The notes under the pieces are model-generated. The model did no database searches and was not told where the DNA came from. It was given only the letters and a program-made list of their open reading frames with translations. Both the position numbers and the translations under genes were made by a program. Positions 25,545 through 35,089 of a stretch of DNA of 64,000 nt are shown one piece after another. Location: assembly GCF_002797555.1 (NCBI RefSeq), contig NZ_PGFA01000001.1, positions 1,426,001 through 1,490,000 on the forward strand. Reading direction: 5' to 3'. Numbering within the stretch: the stretch's first letter is position 1; each line of letters begins with the position of its first letter. Origin of the DNA: Hymenobacter chitinivorans DSM 11115 (lineage in GTDB: Bacteria; Bacteroidota; Bacteroidia; Cytophagales; Hymenobacteraceae).

Positions 25545-26820
25545 GAGCCAGGTGAGCAGAGGGTGGAGCGGCAAGGAGGGAAGCAGGCGGAGCCGCGGCC
25601 GGTACGGGGGCCGCAGCCGATATTTCTACCGCCGCCAGCGCCAGCCCGATCAGGCCGTAAAAGAAAATGGGCCAGTCGTAAGAAACGCCGTAGAGGAAGC
25701 CAGTGCTGATGAAGGCTACCAAGGTGGTGGCTTCGGGTGAAAGCCAGCGGGCCTGCCACAGATGATTCAGCAGCAGCAGCACGATGGGCAGCGTGGTGAG
25801 CACCAGGCCCAGCAAGCCGAAGTAAAACAGCCGGTCGACGTAGAAGCTGTGGAAGTGGTGGCCGGTGTAGTCGGGCCAGACCGGAGCATTCGAGTCGGGG
25901 CTGTAAAACTGAATGGGCAGCTCGAAGCCCTGGAAGCGCATGCCGGCCAGCGGGTATTCCTCCAAAATTGGCTCGTAGGCCTCGTACTGCAGCAGGCGCC
26001 ACTTGCCGGTGCCCTGCTTGTCGGCGTTGGCAATGTCTTCGGCGCTATCCTCGATTTTCTGCATCACCGCCGGGTTGCTGAGCACGATGGTCAGGCCCCC
26101 GAGCAAGACCACCGCCAGCGGAATGAGCAGAATCGGGGACACGCGCAGCAAACTCAGGCGGGTGCCGCGGGTGCGCAGCAGCAGCAGCGTGTTCAGCGTA
26201 AGGGCCACGCCGGTGCAGATCCAGACGGTGCGGTGCTGCAGGAAGATAATCAGGGCCAGGATGCCGAAGAAATAGAGCAGATGCAAAAGGGTGCTGCCGG
26301 TCAGGTAGCGGTTCAGAAAGTACAGGGCGCTGAGCAGCAGCAGGTAGGCCGAGGTAACGTTGACACCCCGCTCGTGGGCCAGAAAGCCGCCCAGGGTGAG
26401 GGACATTGGTTTGAACAGGGCCATATTCAGTACCACCACCACCGGCAGGCAGGCCATAACGAAGCCCAGACCCGGAATGCCCCGGCGGCGGTAGTAGGCG
26501 TACACCCCGAACAAAATCAGCAGCACGGAGAGCTTGCCAAACACGTGCGGGTACACCACCCACTGGCCCCAGTTGGCGTACGATTCCAGCATCAGGCCCA
26601 CCAACGCCAGCCCCACTACTACCAGCCAGCGCCGCATCAGGGGCGAAAACCAGGCCCAGGCCCACCAGATCAGCAGCAGGGAAAGACCCAACAGCCCGGA
26701 GTAGTAGCTGCGAATCATCGGGTCATCCTCCTGCTCGAAGCCAAAGCGCGTAAAGATTGGGTCCAGCACCAGGACGGCCAGCAACACGAACAGGTAGCGG
26801 AAGCGCAGACTCAGTTTCAT
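25531..26820 (-). CDS. O-antigen polymerase/ligase-like membrane protein (candidate Wzy)
   Basis: A 429-residue polytopic inner-membrane protein with about 11 predicted helices. A large loop near residues 265-330 contains a QGTGKWRLLQYEAY stretch and then GHHFHSFYVDRLFYFGLLGL, which resembles the Wzy/WaaL superfamily motif with conserved His before a membrane helix. As the only such protein between Wzx and the transferases it is the best candidate for the repeat-unit polymerase. The C-terminus is Ala/Pro-rich. Wzy proteins diverge strongly, so this is based on topology, motif and context. Confidence 0.75.
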   Translation of the reverse strand: MKLSLRFRYLFVLLAVLVLDPIFTRFGFEQEDDPMIRSYYSGLLGLSLLLIWWAWAWFSPLMRRWLVVVGLALVGLMLESYANWGQWVVYPHVFGKLSVLLILFGVYAYYRRRGIPGLGFVMACLPVVVVLNMALFKPMSLTLGGFLAHERGVNVTSAYLLLLSALYFLNRYLTGSTLLHLLYFFGILALIIFLQHRTVWICTGVALTLNTLLLLRTRGTRLSLLRVSPILLIPLAVVLLGGLTIVLSNPAVMQKIEDSAEDIANADKQGTGKWRLLQYEAYEPILEEYPLAGMRFQGFELPIQFYSPDSNAPVWPDYTGHHFHSFYVDRLFYFGLLGLVLTTLPIVLLLLNHLWQARWLSPEATTLVAFISTGFLYGVSYDWPIFFYGLIGLALAAVEISAAAPVPAAAPPASLLAAPPSAHLAHASI

Positions 26821-26832
26821 AGCTCGTAACGG

Positions 26833-27948
26833 TCAGATAAGCACGGGTTGCTCTTGGCGGCAGGCGGCGCGGTACACCTCGTGGGTGCGGGCGGCGGTGC
26901 GGGCCCAGGTGAAGTCGCGCAGGCGCTGGCTGCCCAGCTCGATGAGCTGGGTGCGCAGGGCCGCGTCGCGCAGCAGCAGCTCGATTTGCACGGCCAGGTC
27001 CGAGGGCTGGTGGGGGTCGAAGTACAGGGCCGCGTCCTGGGCAATTTCGGGAAAGCAGGAAGCGTTGCTCAGCACCACGGGGCACTGCTGCCCGAAGGCT
27101 TCGAGAATGGGAAAGCCGAAACCTTCGTAGTGGGAGGCAAAGACGAAAGCCGCCGCGTGGCGGTAAAGCCCGGCCAGTTCACTCTCCGTGATGGTGCCCG
27201 TAAAGTGCACCCGCCCGCTCAGGTCCAGCTGCTCGATGAGTTCCAGCTCGGCGGCCGTAGCCGGCCCACCGCCGGCGCACACCAGGCGCAGGGCGGCCGT
27301 GGCCGGCGTGCGGACCAGCTCGGCCAGGGCCAGCAGCACGCAGTCGAAATTCTTGTAGCCGGCCCGGGTGCCCACGTTCAGCAGGTAGCCCGGTGCCAGC
27401 CGCGGGGTGGTGGGCGCCGTGGGCGTAAAGCCGTGGTGAATAACCGACACCCGCTCCGGAGCCACGGGCAGCAGGCGCAGCACGTCGGCGCGGGTATGCT
27501 CCGAGACGGTAATGATATGAGCGGCCCGCGCCGCCAGCCGGGGCAGAGCCGTCTGGTCGACCCAGGGAAACTGCTCGGGGTGCATGGCGGCTATCATGTC
27601 GTGGATGGTGATAACCAAGGGTTTATCGGCCGGCAGGTCGTCCAGGAAATAGTCGTTGTCGTTGAGCGTGGGGTGAAACACGTCGTAGTGGCCCTGGCGC
27701 AGGGTGCGGCGGCACAGACGGGCATTCAGCCGCCACATAAAGCTGAAGCGGCCCCGAAAGTCGAGGTTGGGGAAAAAGCGCAGGTGGCGGCTGTGCTGCC
27801 CGTCCTGCAGGTAGAGGTTGTTGGACAACGCCAGGGCCACCTCACTTTGCAGGGTGGGCGCGGCATGGTCGAGCAGGGCGCGGTAGTAGCGCGACACGCC
27901 GCCCACCTGCTGCACGGTGAATACCTGATGATCGTAGAGCACTCTCAT
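26833..27948 (-). CDS. GT4 family glycosyltransferase
   Basis: A 371-residue GT-B enzyme. The N-terminal half starts with the VGGVSRYYRALLDH acceptor region and contains LVITIHDMIAAMHPEQF. The C-terminal half holds LNVGTRAGYKNFDC, the FVFASHYEGFGFPILEAFG donor-site motif with the E-x7-E pair, and PVVLSNASCFPEIA. This is the usual GT4 (WbaZ/mannosyltransferase-like) plan. It shares an ATGA-type 4-base overlap with the upstream GT4 gene and lies 12 bases before the Wzy-like gene. Confidence 0.9.
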   Translation of the reverse strand: MRVLYDHQVFTVQQVGGVSRYYRALLDHAAPTLQSEVALALSNNLYLQDGQHSRHLRFFPNLDFRGRFSFMWRLNARLCRRTLRQGHYDVFHPTLNDNDYFLDDLPADKPLVITIHDMIAAMHPEQFPWVDQTALPRLAARAAHIITVSEHTRADVLRLLPVAPERVSVIHHGFTPTAPTTPRLAPGYLLNVGTRAGYKNFDCVLLALAELVRTPATAALRLVCAGGGPATAAELELIEQLDLSGRVHFTGTITESELAGLYRHAAAFVFASHYEGFGFPILEAFGQQCPVVLSNASCFPEIAQDAALYFDPHQPSDLAVQIELLLRDAALRTQLIELGSQRLRDFTWARTAARTHEVYRAACRQEQPVLI

Positions 27949-29162
27949 GAGAGGGAAGAAGCTACTGGTGTGGTAGATGACAGGACAGCGGGGGCAGCCT
28001 GGTGGGTGGGGGCAGCGGAGCGGAAGTGGTGAAGCGTATCGTGGTAAAACTGCAGGGTGTGCTGGGCTATCCGGCGCAGGCTGAAGTGTTCGGTGGCGTA
28101 AGCATGCTGGCGGGCGTGCAGGGCCGTGCGCGCCGGGCAGTCGGCCAGCAGCTGGTGCACCTGCTGGGCCAGCTGGGCCGGGGGCAGACCGGGGGCAAAC
28201 AAAGCCTCGGGCGTGGCACCCAGCACCTCCGGAATACCGCCCGTGGCCGGGGCCAGCACCGGCGTGCCGGCCATAATGGCCTCCACCAACGCCAGGCCCA
28301 GTGACTCGCGGTGGGCGGCGTGCACGTAGAGGCTGGCCTGGCGTAGCAGCGGCACCACCGAGCTGTGGTAGCCCAGCAGTACCACGTGGTTTTCCAGCCC
28401 ATACTCGGCAATCTGGGCCCGTAACGCGTCTTCCTCGGCCCCTTTGCCCACCAGGCCCACCATGAAGTCGGGGCGCAGGGGGCGCAGCTCCCGGGCTACT
28501 TCGATGAGGTAGCGCTGGTTTTTGTTGGTATCCAGGTAACCCACGTTGATGACCAGGTGCCGGTCGGGAAACAGGACTTCGGCCGGGGCTTCGGTAGTCG
28601 GGGGCTGCGCAAACGAGCTGCCGCCGTAAATGCGCCGCGTGAGGAGTGCAGAAGGCAAAAAGGCGCGGAACGTGCTGAGCAGGTTGTCGGAAACGCCAAT
28701 GAAGTACTGCGTGTGGGGCAGTAGCCAGGCGTACCAGCGGCGAATAAAGCGGGCCGCCGCGCCCTGCAGCTCGTTGCGCCGAATGATTTCCTCGGCCGGA
28801 TGCTCACTGGCGTGGCCCGTCACCACGACCGGCACCCGGCCGCCCAGGGCCCGGTGCACGGCGGCTCCGCTGCCTACGTCGTGGGCATTCACCAGGTCGA
28901 AGTGGACTTCCCGCGGCACGGCGGCGTAAATCATGGCGTAGTACCACAGCTCGCGGGCCACGTGCTCGGCGCCCGGGCCGGGCAGGGCCAGCAGGCGCTG
29001 CAAACCTCCGAGCATGCGCCGCCGCAGGCCACCCAGCGTGTTGGGCGTCACGATGGTGACGCAGTGCCCCAGCTCCCGCAGCTCCTGCGCCAGGGCCATA
29101 TAGTGTACCCGGACGCCGCAGGGGGCCGTTTCGCCCCAGTAGGATACGAGCAGAATATTCAT
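27945..29162 (-). CDS. GT4 family glycosyltransferase
   Basis: A 405-residue GT-B enzyme; the ATG at 29162 overlaps the Wzx stop by 4 bases. It begins NILLVSYWGETAPCGVRVHY, has VVVTGHASEHPAEE and VINVGYLDTNKNQRYLIE, and the donor motif YVHAAHRESLGLALVEAIMA followed by PVLAPATGGIPEV. The last 30 residues are Ala/Ser-rich. It belongs to the tightly packed wzx-GT4-GT4-wzy group and probably adds one backbone or branch sugar. Confidence 0.9.
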   Translation of the reverse strand: MNILLVSYWGETAPCGVRVHYMALAQELRELGHCVTIVTPNTLGGLRRRMLGGLQRLLALPGPGAEHVARELWYYAMIYAAVPREVHFDLVNAHDVGSGAAVHRALGGRVPVVVTGHASEHPAEEIIRRNELQGAAARFIRRWYAWLLPHTQYFIGVSDNLLSTFRAFLPSALLTRRIYGGSSFAQPPTTEAPAEVLFPDRHLVINVGYLDTNKNQRYLIEVARELRPLRPDFMVGLVGKGAEEDALRAQIAEYGLENHVVLLGYHSSVVPLLRQASLYVHAAHRESLGLALVEAIMAGTPVLAPATGGIPEVLGATPEALFAPGLPPAQLAQQVHQLLADCPARTALHARQHAYATEHFSLRRIAQHTLQFYHDTLHHFRSAAPTHQAAPAVLSSTTPVASSLS

Positions 29163-30754
29163 GGCAGCACGGGGTTGGCCACGGCTGAATACGGGGCGGC
29201 AGGAGCGGCGGTGGCGGGGTTCAGGTAACGGCGGTAGCGGGCCAGCAGCCGGCCGGAGGTGCTGGTCGGCTGCTGGTGGGAAAGCCGGTCGAGAAAGGAG
29301 CACAGCTCGCGCCGGAGCCCGGGCAGGGGCACCACAAACACCAGTGCGGCCAGCACCAGGGCCCCGGTCAGGGCGAAGGCCGCCAGGGCCAGCACGGGGG
29401 CCAGGTGCAGGGACGCCAGCACCAGGCGCAGTCCGCCGAAAACGAGGCCGATAACGGCGGCATTGACCAGCCCGGGCACGTAGAGGCGCAGCAGCTGGGC
29501 GTAGGGAATGGCCAAATCCTGGTGCAGCAGGCGCGCAAACAGGGCGGCGTAGAGCACCGCGCCCACGTTGAGGGCCACGGCGTAGCCCATCAGGCCCCAG
29601 CCGTGCAGCAGCCAGAACAACCCCGGCAGCACGAGCAGGTACTGCAGAATGATGATGGTTTTTTCGCGCAGCCGGGCCCGGGCGTCGCTCACGATGCCGC
29701 CAAACATGGTTATCAGCATCAGGCCCGAAGTAAAGCCCATGACCCGCAGCAGCGGAATAGAGTCGCCCCACTTGGGGCCCAGCAGGCTATACACCAGCTC
29801 GGGGGCGGCCATCATCATGCCGGCGGCCGTGGGCAAAATCAGGGAAGCCACCAGCGTCACGCTCGACAAATACACTTTGCGCATGCGGGCCTGGTCGGCC
29901 TGCACTTGGCTAAAGGCCGGAAAAATAACCTTCGACACGCTGGTCGTGAGCATGTACATAGGCAGCGACACCAGCATCCAGGCCCGGTTGTAGACGCCCA
30001 GCAGGGCCGTGCCCAGCACCCGCCCGATGATGAGCGTATCCAGGGCGCTGCCGATAAACTCCAGAAAGCTGATCAGGGAAATGCGGCTGCCGTAGTTCCA
30101 CAGCGGCTCGTAGTGCCGCCAGCTCAGCAGGGGCAGCACCGAGTGGCGCGTCACGAGGTAGGCCAGCAGGCCCACCAGCAGGCCCTGGGCCACGCTGGCT
30201 GCCACCAGGCTCCATACCCCGTAGCCATTCAGGGCCATCATCACGCCCACGCCCCCGTAGGCGGCCACGTAGGAGCTTACTTCCACGATGGCCAGGGTCC
30301 GAAACTGCATGCCGCGGCGCAGCAAACTCAGGGCCGTGGCTGACATACCGGTCAGCAGCAGGCTTAGGGCCAGCACCTGGGCCACGGGCACCACGTCGGG
30401 CTCGTGAAAAATGTAGATGGACAGCGGGGCCAGCAAGATCAGCAGCCCGCCAAACACGATGCCCAGCAGCACCGAGGCCGTGAAGGCGGCCCGCACGTCG
30501 TGGCGGGTCAGCTCCTGCTTCTGAATAATGGCCTGTTCCATGCCCATCTGGGCGAAATAGCCGCCGAAGCGCAGCACCACGTTGGCCAGGGCCACCACCC
30601 CAAATGCGGCCGGGCTGAGCAGACGGGCCATAATGGCGGTGTAGCCCACCTGCATAATGGCGGTGAGAATCGTAGCCGCCGTGCTCCATTTTACGCCCTG
30701 CACCGTGGTCATGGTGAGGCTGGGGCGCGGCTGAGTAACAGTCGAGGTAGACAT
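29159..30754 (-). CDS. Wzx-type lipopolysaccharide/polysaccharide flippase (MOP superfamily)
   Basis: Moves the finished undecaprenyl-linked repeat unit across the inner membrane. The 531 residues hold about 12-14 hydrophobic helices with the Polysacc_synt pattern: QGVKWSTAATILTAIMQVGY, ARLLSPAAFGVVALANVVL, then GMEQAIIQKQELTRHDVRAAF and GRVLGTALLGVYNRAWML, typical of the WzxC/teichuronic branch. The C-terminal 50 residues are hydrophilic. It lies 42 bases after wzc. Confidence 0.9.
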   Translation of the reverse strand: MSTSTVTQPRPSLTMTTVQGVKWSTAATILTAIMQVGYTAIMARLLSPAAFGVVALANVVLRFGGYFAQMGMEQAIIQKQELTRHDVRAAFTASVLLGIVFGGLLILLAPLSIYIFHEPDVVPVAQVLALSLLLTGMSATALSLLRRGMQFRTLAIVEVSSYVAAYGGVGVMMALNGYGVWSLVAASVAQGLLVGLLAYLVTRHSVLPLLSWRHYEPLWNYGSRISLISFLEFIGSALDTLIIGRVLGTALLGVYNRAWMLVSLPMYMLTTSVSKVIFPAFSQVQADQARMRKVYLSSVTLVASLILPTAAGMMMAAPELVYSLLGPKWGDSIPLLRVMGFTSGLMLITMFGGIVSDARARLREKTIIILQYLLVLPGLFWLLHGWGLMGYAVALNVGAVLYAALFARLLHQDLAIPYAQLLRLYVPGLVNAAVIGLVFGGLRLVLASLHLAPVLALAAFALTGALVLAALVFVVPLPGLRRELCSFLDRLSHQQPTSTSGRLLARYRRYLNPATAAPAAPYSAVANPVLP

Positions 30755-30796
30755 TGGATACCAGAAAATAAGAGGGAGAGAATAAGGCCGCCGGGG

Positions 30797-33187
30797 CTAC
30801 GACTGATTGTAGGCGTAGGCGTTTTTCTTGTAGCGGTACTCGTAGGTCTTGGTGAAGTGCATGTCGTTGATAATCATGTATAACTGCTTCACCTTCTTCT
30901 CGGCGTAGAGCTCGTTGATCTGGCTCACCAGGCCCCGGTCGGTGTAGTTCTGGCGCACCACGTAGATGTTGGCGTCGAGGTGGCGCACCAGCACGAAGAA
31001 CTCGGCCACGTAGCCCACCGGCGGGGTGTCGAGCAGCACGTAGTCGTACTGCTGGCGCAGCTCCTGCAACAGCTTATCCATGCGCGCACTCTCCAGCAGC
31101 TCGGTGGGGTTGGGCGGAATCGGGCCGCAGCAAATCACGTCCAGGTGGGGCACGCCGCTGGGCTGCCGGCAGTCGTCGAGGGTGCTCAACCCCATCAGGT
31201 AGCTCGATAGTCCGTGCTCGGCGTGGGTATCAATGTTGAAGTAGCCGGCCACGGTGGGGCGGCGCAGGTCGCACTCGAGCAGCAGCACCTTGCGGCCACT
31301 CTGGGCCATTTCGGCGGCCAGGTTTACCGTGCAGAAGGTTTTGCCCTCACCTGGTACTGAGGAGGTGACGCCGATCAGCTTTTTATCCAGGCCGGCCGAG
31401 AGGTACTGCAGGTTTACCCGAATCGAGCGGAACGACTCGGCAATGGGCCCTTTCACTTCCTTGAGCATGGTGAGCTTGTCGGCGCTGGAGCCGTGGGCCA
31501 CCACGCCCAGCAGCGGAATGTTGGTGATGCGCGACAGGTCCTCCTTGCTCTGAATCCGGCGGTTCGACTTATCGCGCAGCAACACGAAGCCCAGGGGCAG
31601 CAGCAGGCCGCCGAGCAAACTCAGCAAAGCCACCAGCGGGGCCTTGGGGGCGGAAGGACCGTTGCCCACCATTTTGGTTTGGTCAATGACCTTCTTGTCG
31701 GTGGCGTTGGTGGCCAGGGCAATGGCGGCTTCGGAGCGTTTCTCAACCAGGAAGTTGTATTTCTTGTCGTTGAAATCCGACTCGCCTTTGAGGCGGGCCA
31801 GCTGCCGCTCGTTTTCGGGCATGGCGCTGATCGTGCCCCGCACCCGGCCCAGCTGCTGGTTCAGGTCGCGCAGGGCAATGTCGGTAGCCCGGGTCATGTT
31901 GACCAGGGTCTGAATCAACGACTGCTTGGCCGTGTGAATCCGCTCGTCGAGCACCGTCACCAGGGGGTTGTTGGTGCTGGCATTCACGCCCAGGGCCGCC
32001 CGCTGGCTGTTTAGGTCGGTGAGCTGCAGAATCAGGTTATTGACCACCGGATCCTCGATACCCACGCTGCTCGGCGACACCATCTGGCCCGTGTTCTGGT
32101 TGTCGCGCAGGTAGCCGAGCATGTTGGCGTAGTACTTCCGGTTGGTGGCCACCTTGGCCTGCATGGCTTCCAGCTCGCCCAGTTGCCGGATTCCTTCGCC
32201 CGACTGCACGCCCACGTCGACCACGCCCCGCGAGGAGCGGAAGTTGCTGAGCGCGGCGGCCGAGCGGCGCAGCGAGTCGGAGAGGTTGGCAATTTCGGCG
32301 TCCAGGAAGGCTACCGTCTTGGCGCCCGTGATATTCTTTTCCCGCAGGTCATCTTCCACAAACACGGCCATCAGCGTGTCCAGAAACTGCATTTGCTTGG
32401 CCGGCACCGTGCCCTGGGTGAGCAGCTCCACGATGCGGGAGTCGTGGTCGATGGGCTTAACCAGCAGCTTCGACTGCAGGGCGGCCGTCATGGCGGCCTG
32501 GGTGTTGAGCATGAAGTAATATTGCTCCGAGGCGTCGGCGGCCGGGAAGCCGGGCTCGGGCGCAATGACGGCCGTGAGCAGGGGGTGGCGCAGCGTGTCG
32601 CCGACGGCCACGGTCTGGTCGAGGTTTACGTCGAGCACTTCGCGCACCAGCTCACTGGTGGGCAGGCTGTAGAGCTGGCCTTTGCTGGCCTTGGCGTGCA
32701 CCCGGTAGCGGCCCGGCCCGGCCGGCTCCACGTAGATGCGCACCCCGGTCAGCTGCGGGGCCTGCATATCGGGCACCACCCGAAACGGCACCGAGCCGGC
32801 CAGCCGCTCCCGTACCTGCAGGTCGCGAAAGGTGTTGAGCCAGGTGTCGGGGGCAGCAAAGTACGAGACGGCGAAGGGCAGCCGGGCCACGGCGCGCTGC
32901 ACCACGTCGGCCGACTTGAGCAGGCCGATTTCGTCCTCCATCTTGACGCCCTTGTTCTGCACTTCCAGGATCTGGAGCAGCTCTTGGGCCCGTTTGGAGC
33001 CCGAGCTTTGGTTGCCGAGCAGCATGGTGGCCCGGAAGTCGTACACCGGGGCCTTCAGCTGCAGGTACACGTAGCCCAGAAAGCCCGCCAGCAGCACCGA
33101 GGCCAGGAAGATGGGCCAGCGGTTGCGCAGCTTGAAAAACAAAACGTGCAGGTCGATTTCGTCGGTTGAAGTAGGGCGTGTTTCCAT
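30797..33187 (-). CDS. Wzc-like polysaccharide co-polymerase with BY-kinase domain
   Basis: Controls chain length and export and phosphorylates itself on tyrosines. The ATG at 33187 gives 796 residues. A Wzz domain follows the first membrane helix (about residues 24-44), a long periplasmic coiled-coil region runs to about 520, and a second helix lies near 535. The cytoplasmic kinase has Walker A SSVPGEGKTF near residue 612, Walker A' VLLLECDLRRP and Walker B YVLLDTPPVG. The tail has five tyrosines within the last 15 residues (YEYRYKKNAYAYNQS). No Wzb-type phosphatase gene is recognisable in the window. It follows wza by 152 bases. Confidence 0.92.
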   Translation of the reverse strand: METRPTSTDEIDLHVLFFKLRNRWPIFLASVLLAGFLGYVYLQLKAPVYDFRATMLLGNQSSGSKRAQELLQILEVQNKGVKMEDEIGLLKSADVVQRAVARLPFAVSYFAAPDTWLNTFRDLQVRERLAGSVPFRVVPDMQAPQLTGVRIYVEPAGPGRYRVHAKASKGQLYSLPTSELVREVLDVNLDQTVAVGDTLRHPLLTAVIAPEPGFPAADASEQYYFMLNTQAAMTAALQSKLLVKPIDHDSRIVELLTQGTVPAKQMQFLDTLMAVFVEDDLREKNITGAKTVAFLDAEIANLSDSLRRSAAALSNFRSSRGVVDVGVQSGEGIRQLGELEAMQAKVATNRKYYANMLGYLRDNQNTGQMVSPSSVGIEDPVVNNLILQLTDLNSQRAALGVNASTNNPLVTVLDERIHTAKQSLIQTLVNMTRATDIALRDLNQQLGRVRGTISAMPENERQLARLKGESDFNDKKYNFLVEKRSEAAIALATNATDKKVIDQTKMVGNGPSAPKAPLVALLSLLGGLLLPLGFVLLRDKSNRRIQSKEDLSRITNIPLLGVVAHGSSADKLTMLKEVKGPIAESFRSIRVNLQYLSAGLDKKLIGVTSSVPGEGKTFCTVNLAAEMAQSGRKVLLLECDLRRPTVAGYFNIDTHAEHGLSSYLMGLSTLDDCRQPSGVPHLDVICCGPIPPNPTELLESARMDKLLQELRQQYDYVLLDTPPVGYVAEFFVLVRHLDANIYVVRQNYTDRGLVSQINELYAEKKVKQLYMIINDMHFTKTYEYRYKKNAYAYNQS

Positions 33188-33339
33188 GCGTGTGTGGTTT
33201 GGAGCTCGGTGGTTAATTGGTAGTAGGGCGCTGTCGGTTGTTCGTTGCCGGGATAGACGGGTAGTTAAGTATTCACCTACTTCAAGCAGGAGCTGATTCG
33301 TTGACCCTGACAACTGACAACTATCAACTGATAACTATT

Positions 33340-34128
33340 TCAAAACACCTTTAAATAGCTGAGGATCAGAACCAGGGACGAAACGCCGGCAAACACGAGG
33401 CCCAGGTTGTTGGCGTTGCCGCGGGCCGTGCGGGCCTTCATGGGCTCCACGTACAGCGCGTCATTAGGCAGCAGGTAGTAGTACTTCGACTTGAGCAGGT
33501 TGGGGTCGGTCAGGTCGAGCAGTACCACTTCCGAGCCCTGGGCCGTTTGCCGGATCAGCTTCACGTTCTGGCGGTTGCCAAACTCGGTCAGGTCGCCGGC
33601 CAGGCCCAGGCCTTCGAGCAGGGTAGCCTGGGTGTTGTAGATAAAGTAGCGGCCGGGGTTGCGCACCTCGCCCAGCACCGTGACCTTGAAGCTGAGCAGC
33701 TTAACCAGCACGTTGGCGTCGCGCACGTACTTGCTGACTTCCTTCTGGACCAAGGCCTGGGCCCCGTCCAGGGTCAGGCCCGCTACTTTCACCTTGCCCA
33801 CCGTGGGCAGGTTGATGTTGCCGGTGTCGTCGACGGAGTAGCCGGCCAGAAACAGGTTGCTCGGGTCGCCGGAGAAGACGGTGCGGGTATCGGTGATGTT
33901 GAAGATGTCGTTCAGGGCCGGCTGCACGCTCTGCACCCGGATGCTGAGCACGTCGCTAGGCTGAATCCGGTACTCGAACCGCTCATTGGGCACGTTTACC
34001 GGGGTTTTGGTCGAGTAATCCTTGCCCTGCAGGTAAGGCAGCTGCTGCTGCGCCACACATCCACTAAGCCACCCCACTGCAGTAAACAACACGACACGAA
34101 TCAGAGTATTCAGGTGAGAAGGGCGCAT
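33340..34128 (-). CDS. Outer-membrane polysaccharide export lipoprotein (Wza/OPX family)
   Basis: Forms the outer-membrane/periplasmic export channel for the polymer. The 262-residue protein has a lipoprotein signal with the lipobox LSGC (Cys24). A polysaccharide export sequence follows (FEYRIQPSDVLSIRV, about residues 50-65), then SLBB-like stretches with LPTVGKVKVAGLTLDGAQ and VTVLGEVRNPGRYFI. A C-terminal hydrophobic helix (LGLVFAGVSSLVLILSYL) stands where other Wza proteins have their membrane-spanning helix. The short form is common in Bacteroidota. It is the first gene of the long minus-strand operon, behind a good promoter. Confidence 0.92.
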   Translation of the reverse strand: MRPSHLNTLIRVVLFTAVGWLSGCVAQQQLPYLQGKDYSTKTPVNVPNERFEYRIQPSDVLSIRVQSVQPALNDIFNITDTRTVFSGDPSNLFLAGYSVDDTGNINLPTVGKVKVAGLTLDGAQALVQKEVSKYVRDANVLVKLLSFKVTVLGEVRNPGRYFIYNTQATLLEGLGLAGDLTEFGNRQNVKLIRQTAQGSEVVLLDLTDPNLLKSKYYYLLPNDALYVEPMKARTARGNANNLGLVFAGVSSLVLILSYLKVF

Positions 34129-34249
34129 GACAACGAAGGATAAGAAGGGCAGAAGAGGCAGTTTCGGCAGACGCTGGTCTTAGAAAAAAGCAGCTAAAAA
34201 GGAAACTGAACAAGGGTTGCGGAGGAAACTTCGGTATAGAAGATTTCCA

Positions 34250-34280
34250 TAAACATATTGGATGCATTCCATAAAGTCAA
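34250..34280 (-). promoter_or_regulatory. Promoter of the wza-led polysaccharide operon
   Basis: On the minus strand TTG (34280-34278) and TATGTTTA (34257-34250, 7 of 8 matches to TAnnTTTG) are 20 bases apart, within AT-rich DNA. The start codon lies about 120 bases downstream. Confidence 0.65.
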
Positions 34281-34353
34281 GATTAATTTAAATAATTCTC
34301 ATAAATAATTGTATTGCATTAGGATGGAATGGCCTGCTGTTCACCTTGGCCGG

Positions 34354-34382
34354 TTTTGGTCCGCCCCGAACATCTTACCTTG
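34354..34382 (+). promoter_or_regulatory. Promoter candidate of the response regulator gene
   Basis: TTTG at 34354-34357 and TACCTTG at 34376-34382 (close to TAnnTTTG) are 18 bases apart and end 29 bases before the ATG. The region 34129-34411 is thus a divergent promoter shared with wza. Confidence 0.5.
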
Positions 34383-34411
34383 CTCATCTGTAGTAGCTGA
34401 AACTAACGCGC

Positions 34412-35089
34412 ATGAAAATTCTGCTGGTCGAAGACGAGCCCAAGGTGGCCTCGTTCCTGCACAAGGGCCTCACCGAGCAAACCCACGCCGTGGATATAGC
34501 CACCGACGGCGTCACGGGGCTGCGCCTGGCCCTGAGCAACCCCTACGATTTGCTGATTCTGGACAACCTGCTGCCCGGCCTCAGCGGCCTGGAAGTGTGC
34601 CGGCAGGTGCGCACCCAAAACTCCTCGGTGCCAATTCTGATGCTCACGGCCCTGGGCGAAACCGACGACAAAATCCGGGGCCTCGACGCCGGCGCCGACG
34701 ATTACCTGGTCAAGCCCTTTGCCTTTCAGGAGCTGCTGGCCCGCATCCGGGCTCTGGTGCGCCGCCGCCACGAGGCGCCCACCGGCGAAACCCTGCTCCG
34801 CCTGGCCGACCTCACCCTAGACCCCTCCCGCAAGCTGGTGCAGCGCGCCGGGCAGCCCATTCAGCTCACCGCCCGCGAGTTTGCCCTGCTCGAATACCTG
34901 CTGCGCAACCAGGGCCGGGTCGTGTCAAGGGTGGATATCCTGGAGCAGGTCTGGGAAACCAGCTTCGACACCGGCTCCAACGTCATCGACGTGTACATCA
35001 ACTTCCTGCGCAAAAAAGTCGATAAGGACTTCACGCCCAAGCTCATTCATACCCTGGTGGGCATGGGCTACGTGCTGCGCGAGGAGTAA
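34412..35089 (+). CDS. OmpR/PhoB family response regulator
   Basis: DNA-binding response regulator, 225 residues. The receiver domain has the acidic pair ED in LLVEDEP, the phosphoacceptor Asp51 (ILDNLLPG), Thr79 and Lys101 (VKPF). The winged-helix output domain (about 130-225) has LTAREFALLEYLLRNQGRVV and VIDVYINFLRKKVD, as in CusR/CopR-type regulators. No kinase gene is adjacent; the nearest is at 37479, two genes away on the same strand, and is the likely partner. It diverges from the polysaccharide operon, so it could regulate it. That is an inference from position. Confidence 0.92.
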   Translation: MKILLVEDEPKVASFLHKGLTEQTHAVDIATDGVTGLRLALSNPYDLLILDNLLPGLSGLEVCRQVRTQNSSVPILMLTALGETDDKIRGLDAGADDYLVKPFAFQELLARIRALVRRRHEAPTGETLLRLADLTLDPSRKLVQRAGQPIQLTAREFALLEYLLRNQGRVVSRVDILEQVWETSFDTGSNVIDVYINFLRKKVDKDFTPKLIHTLVGMGYVLREE

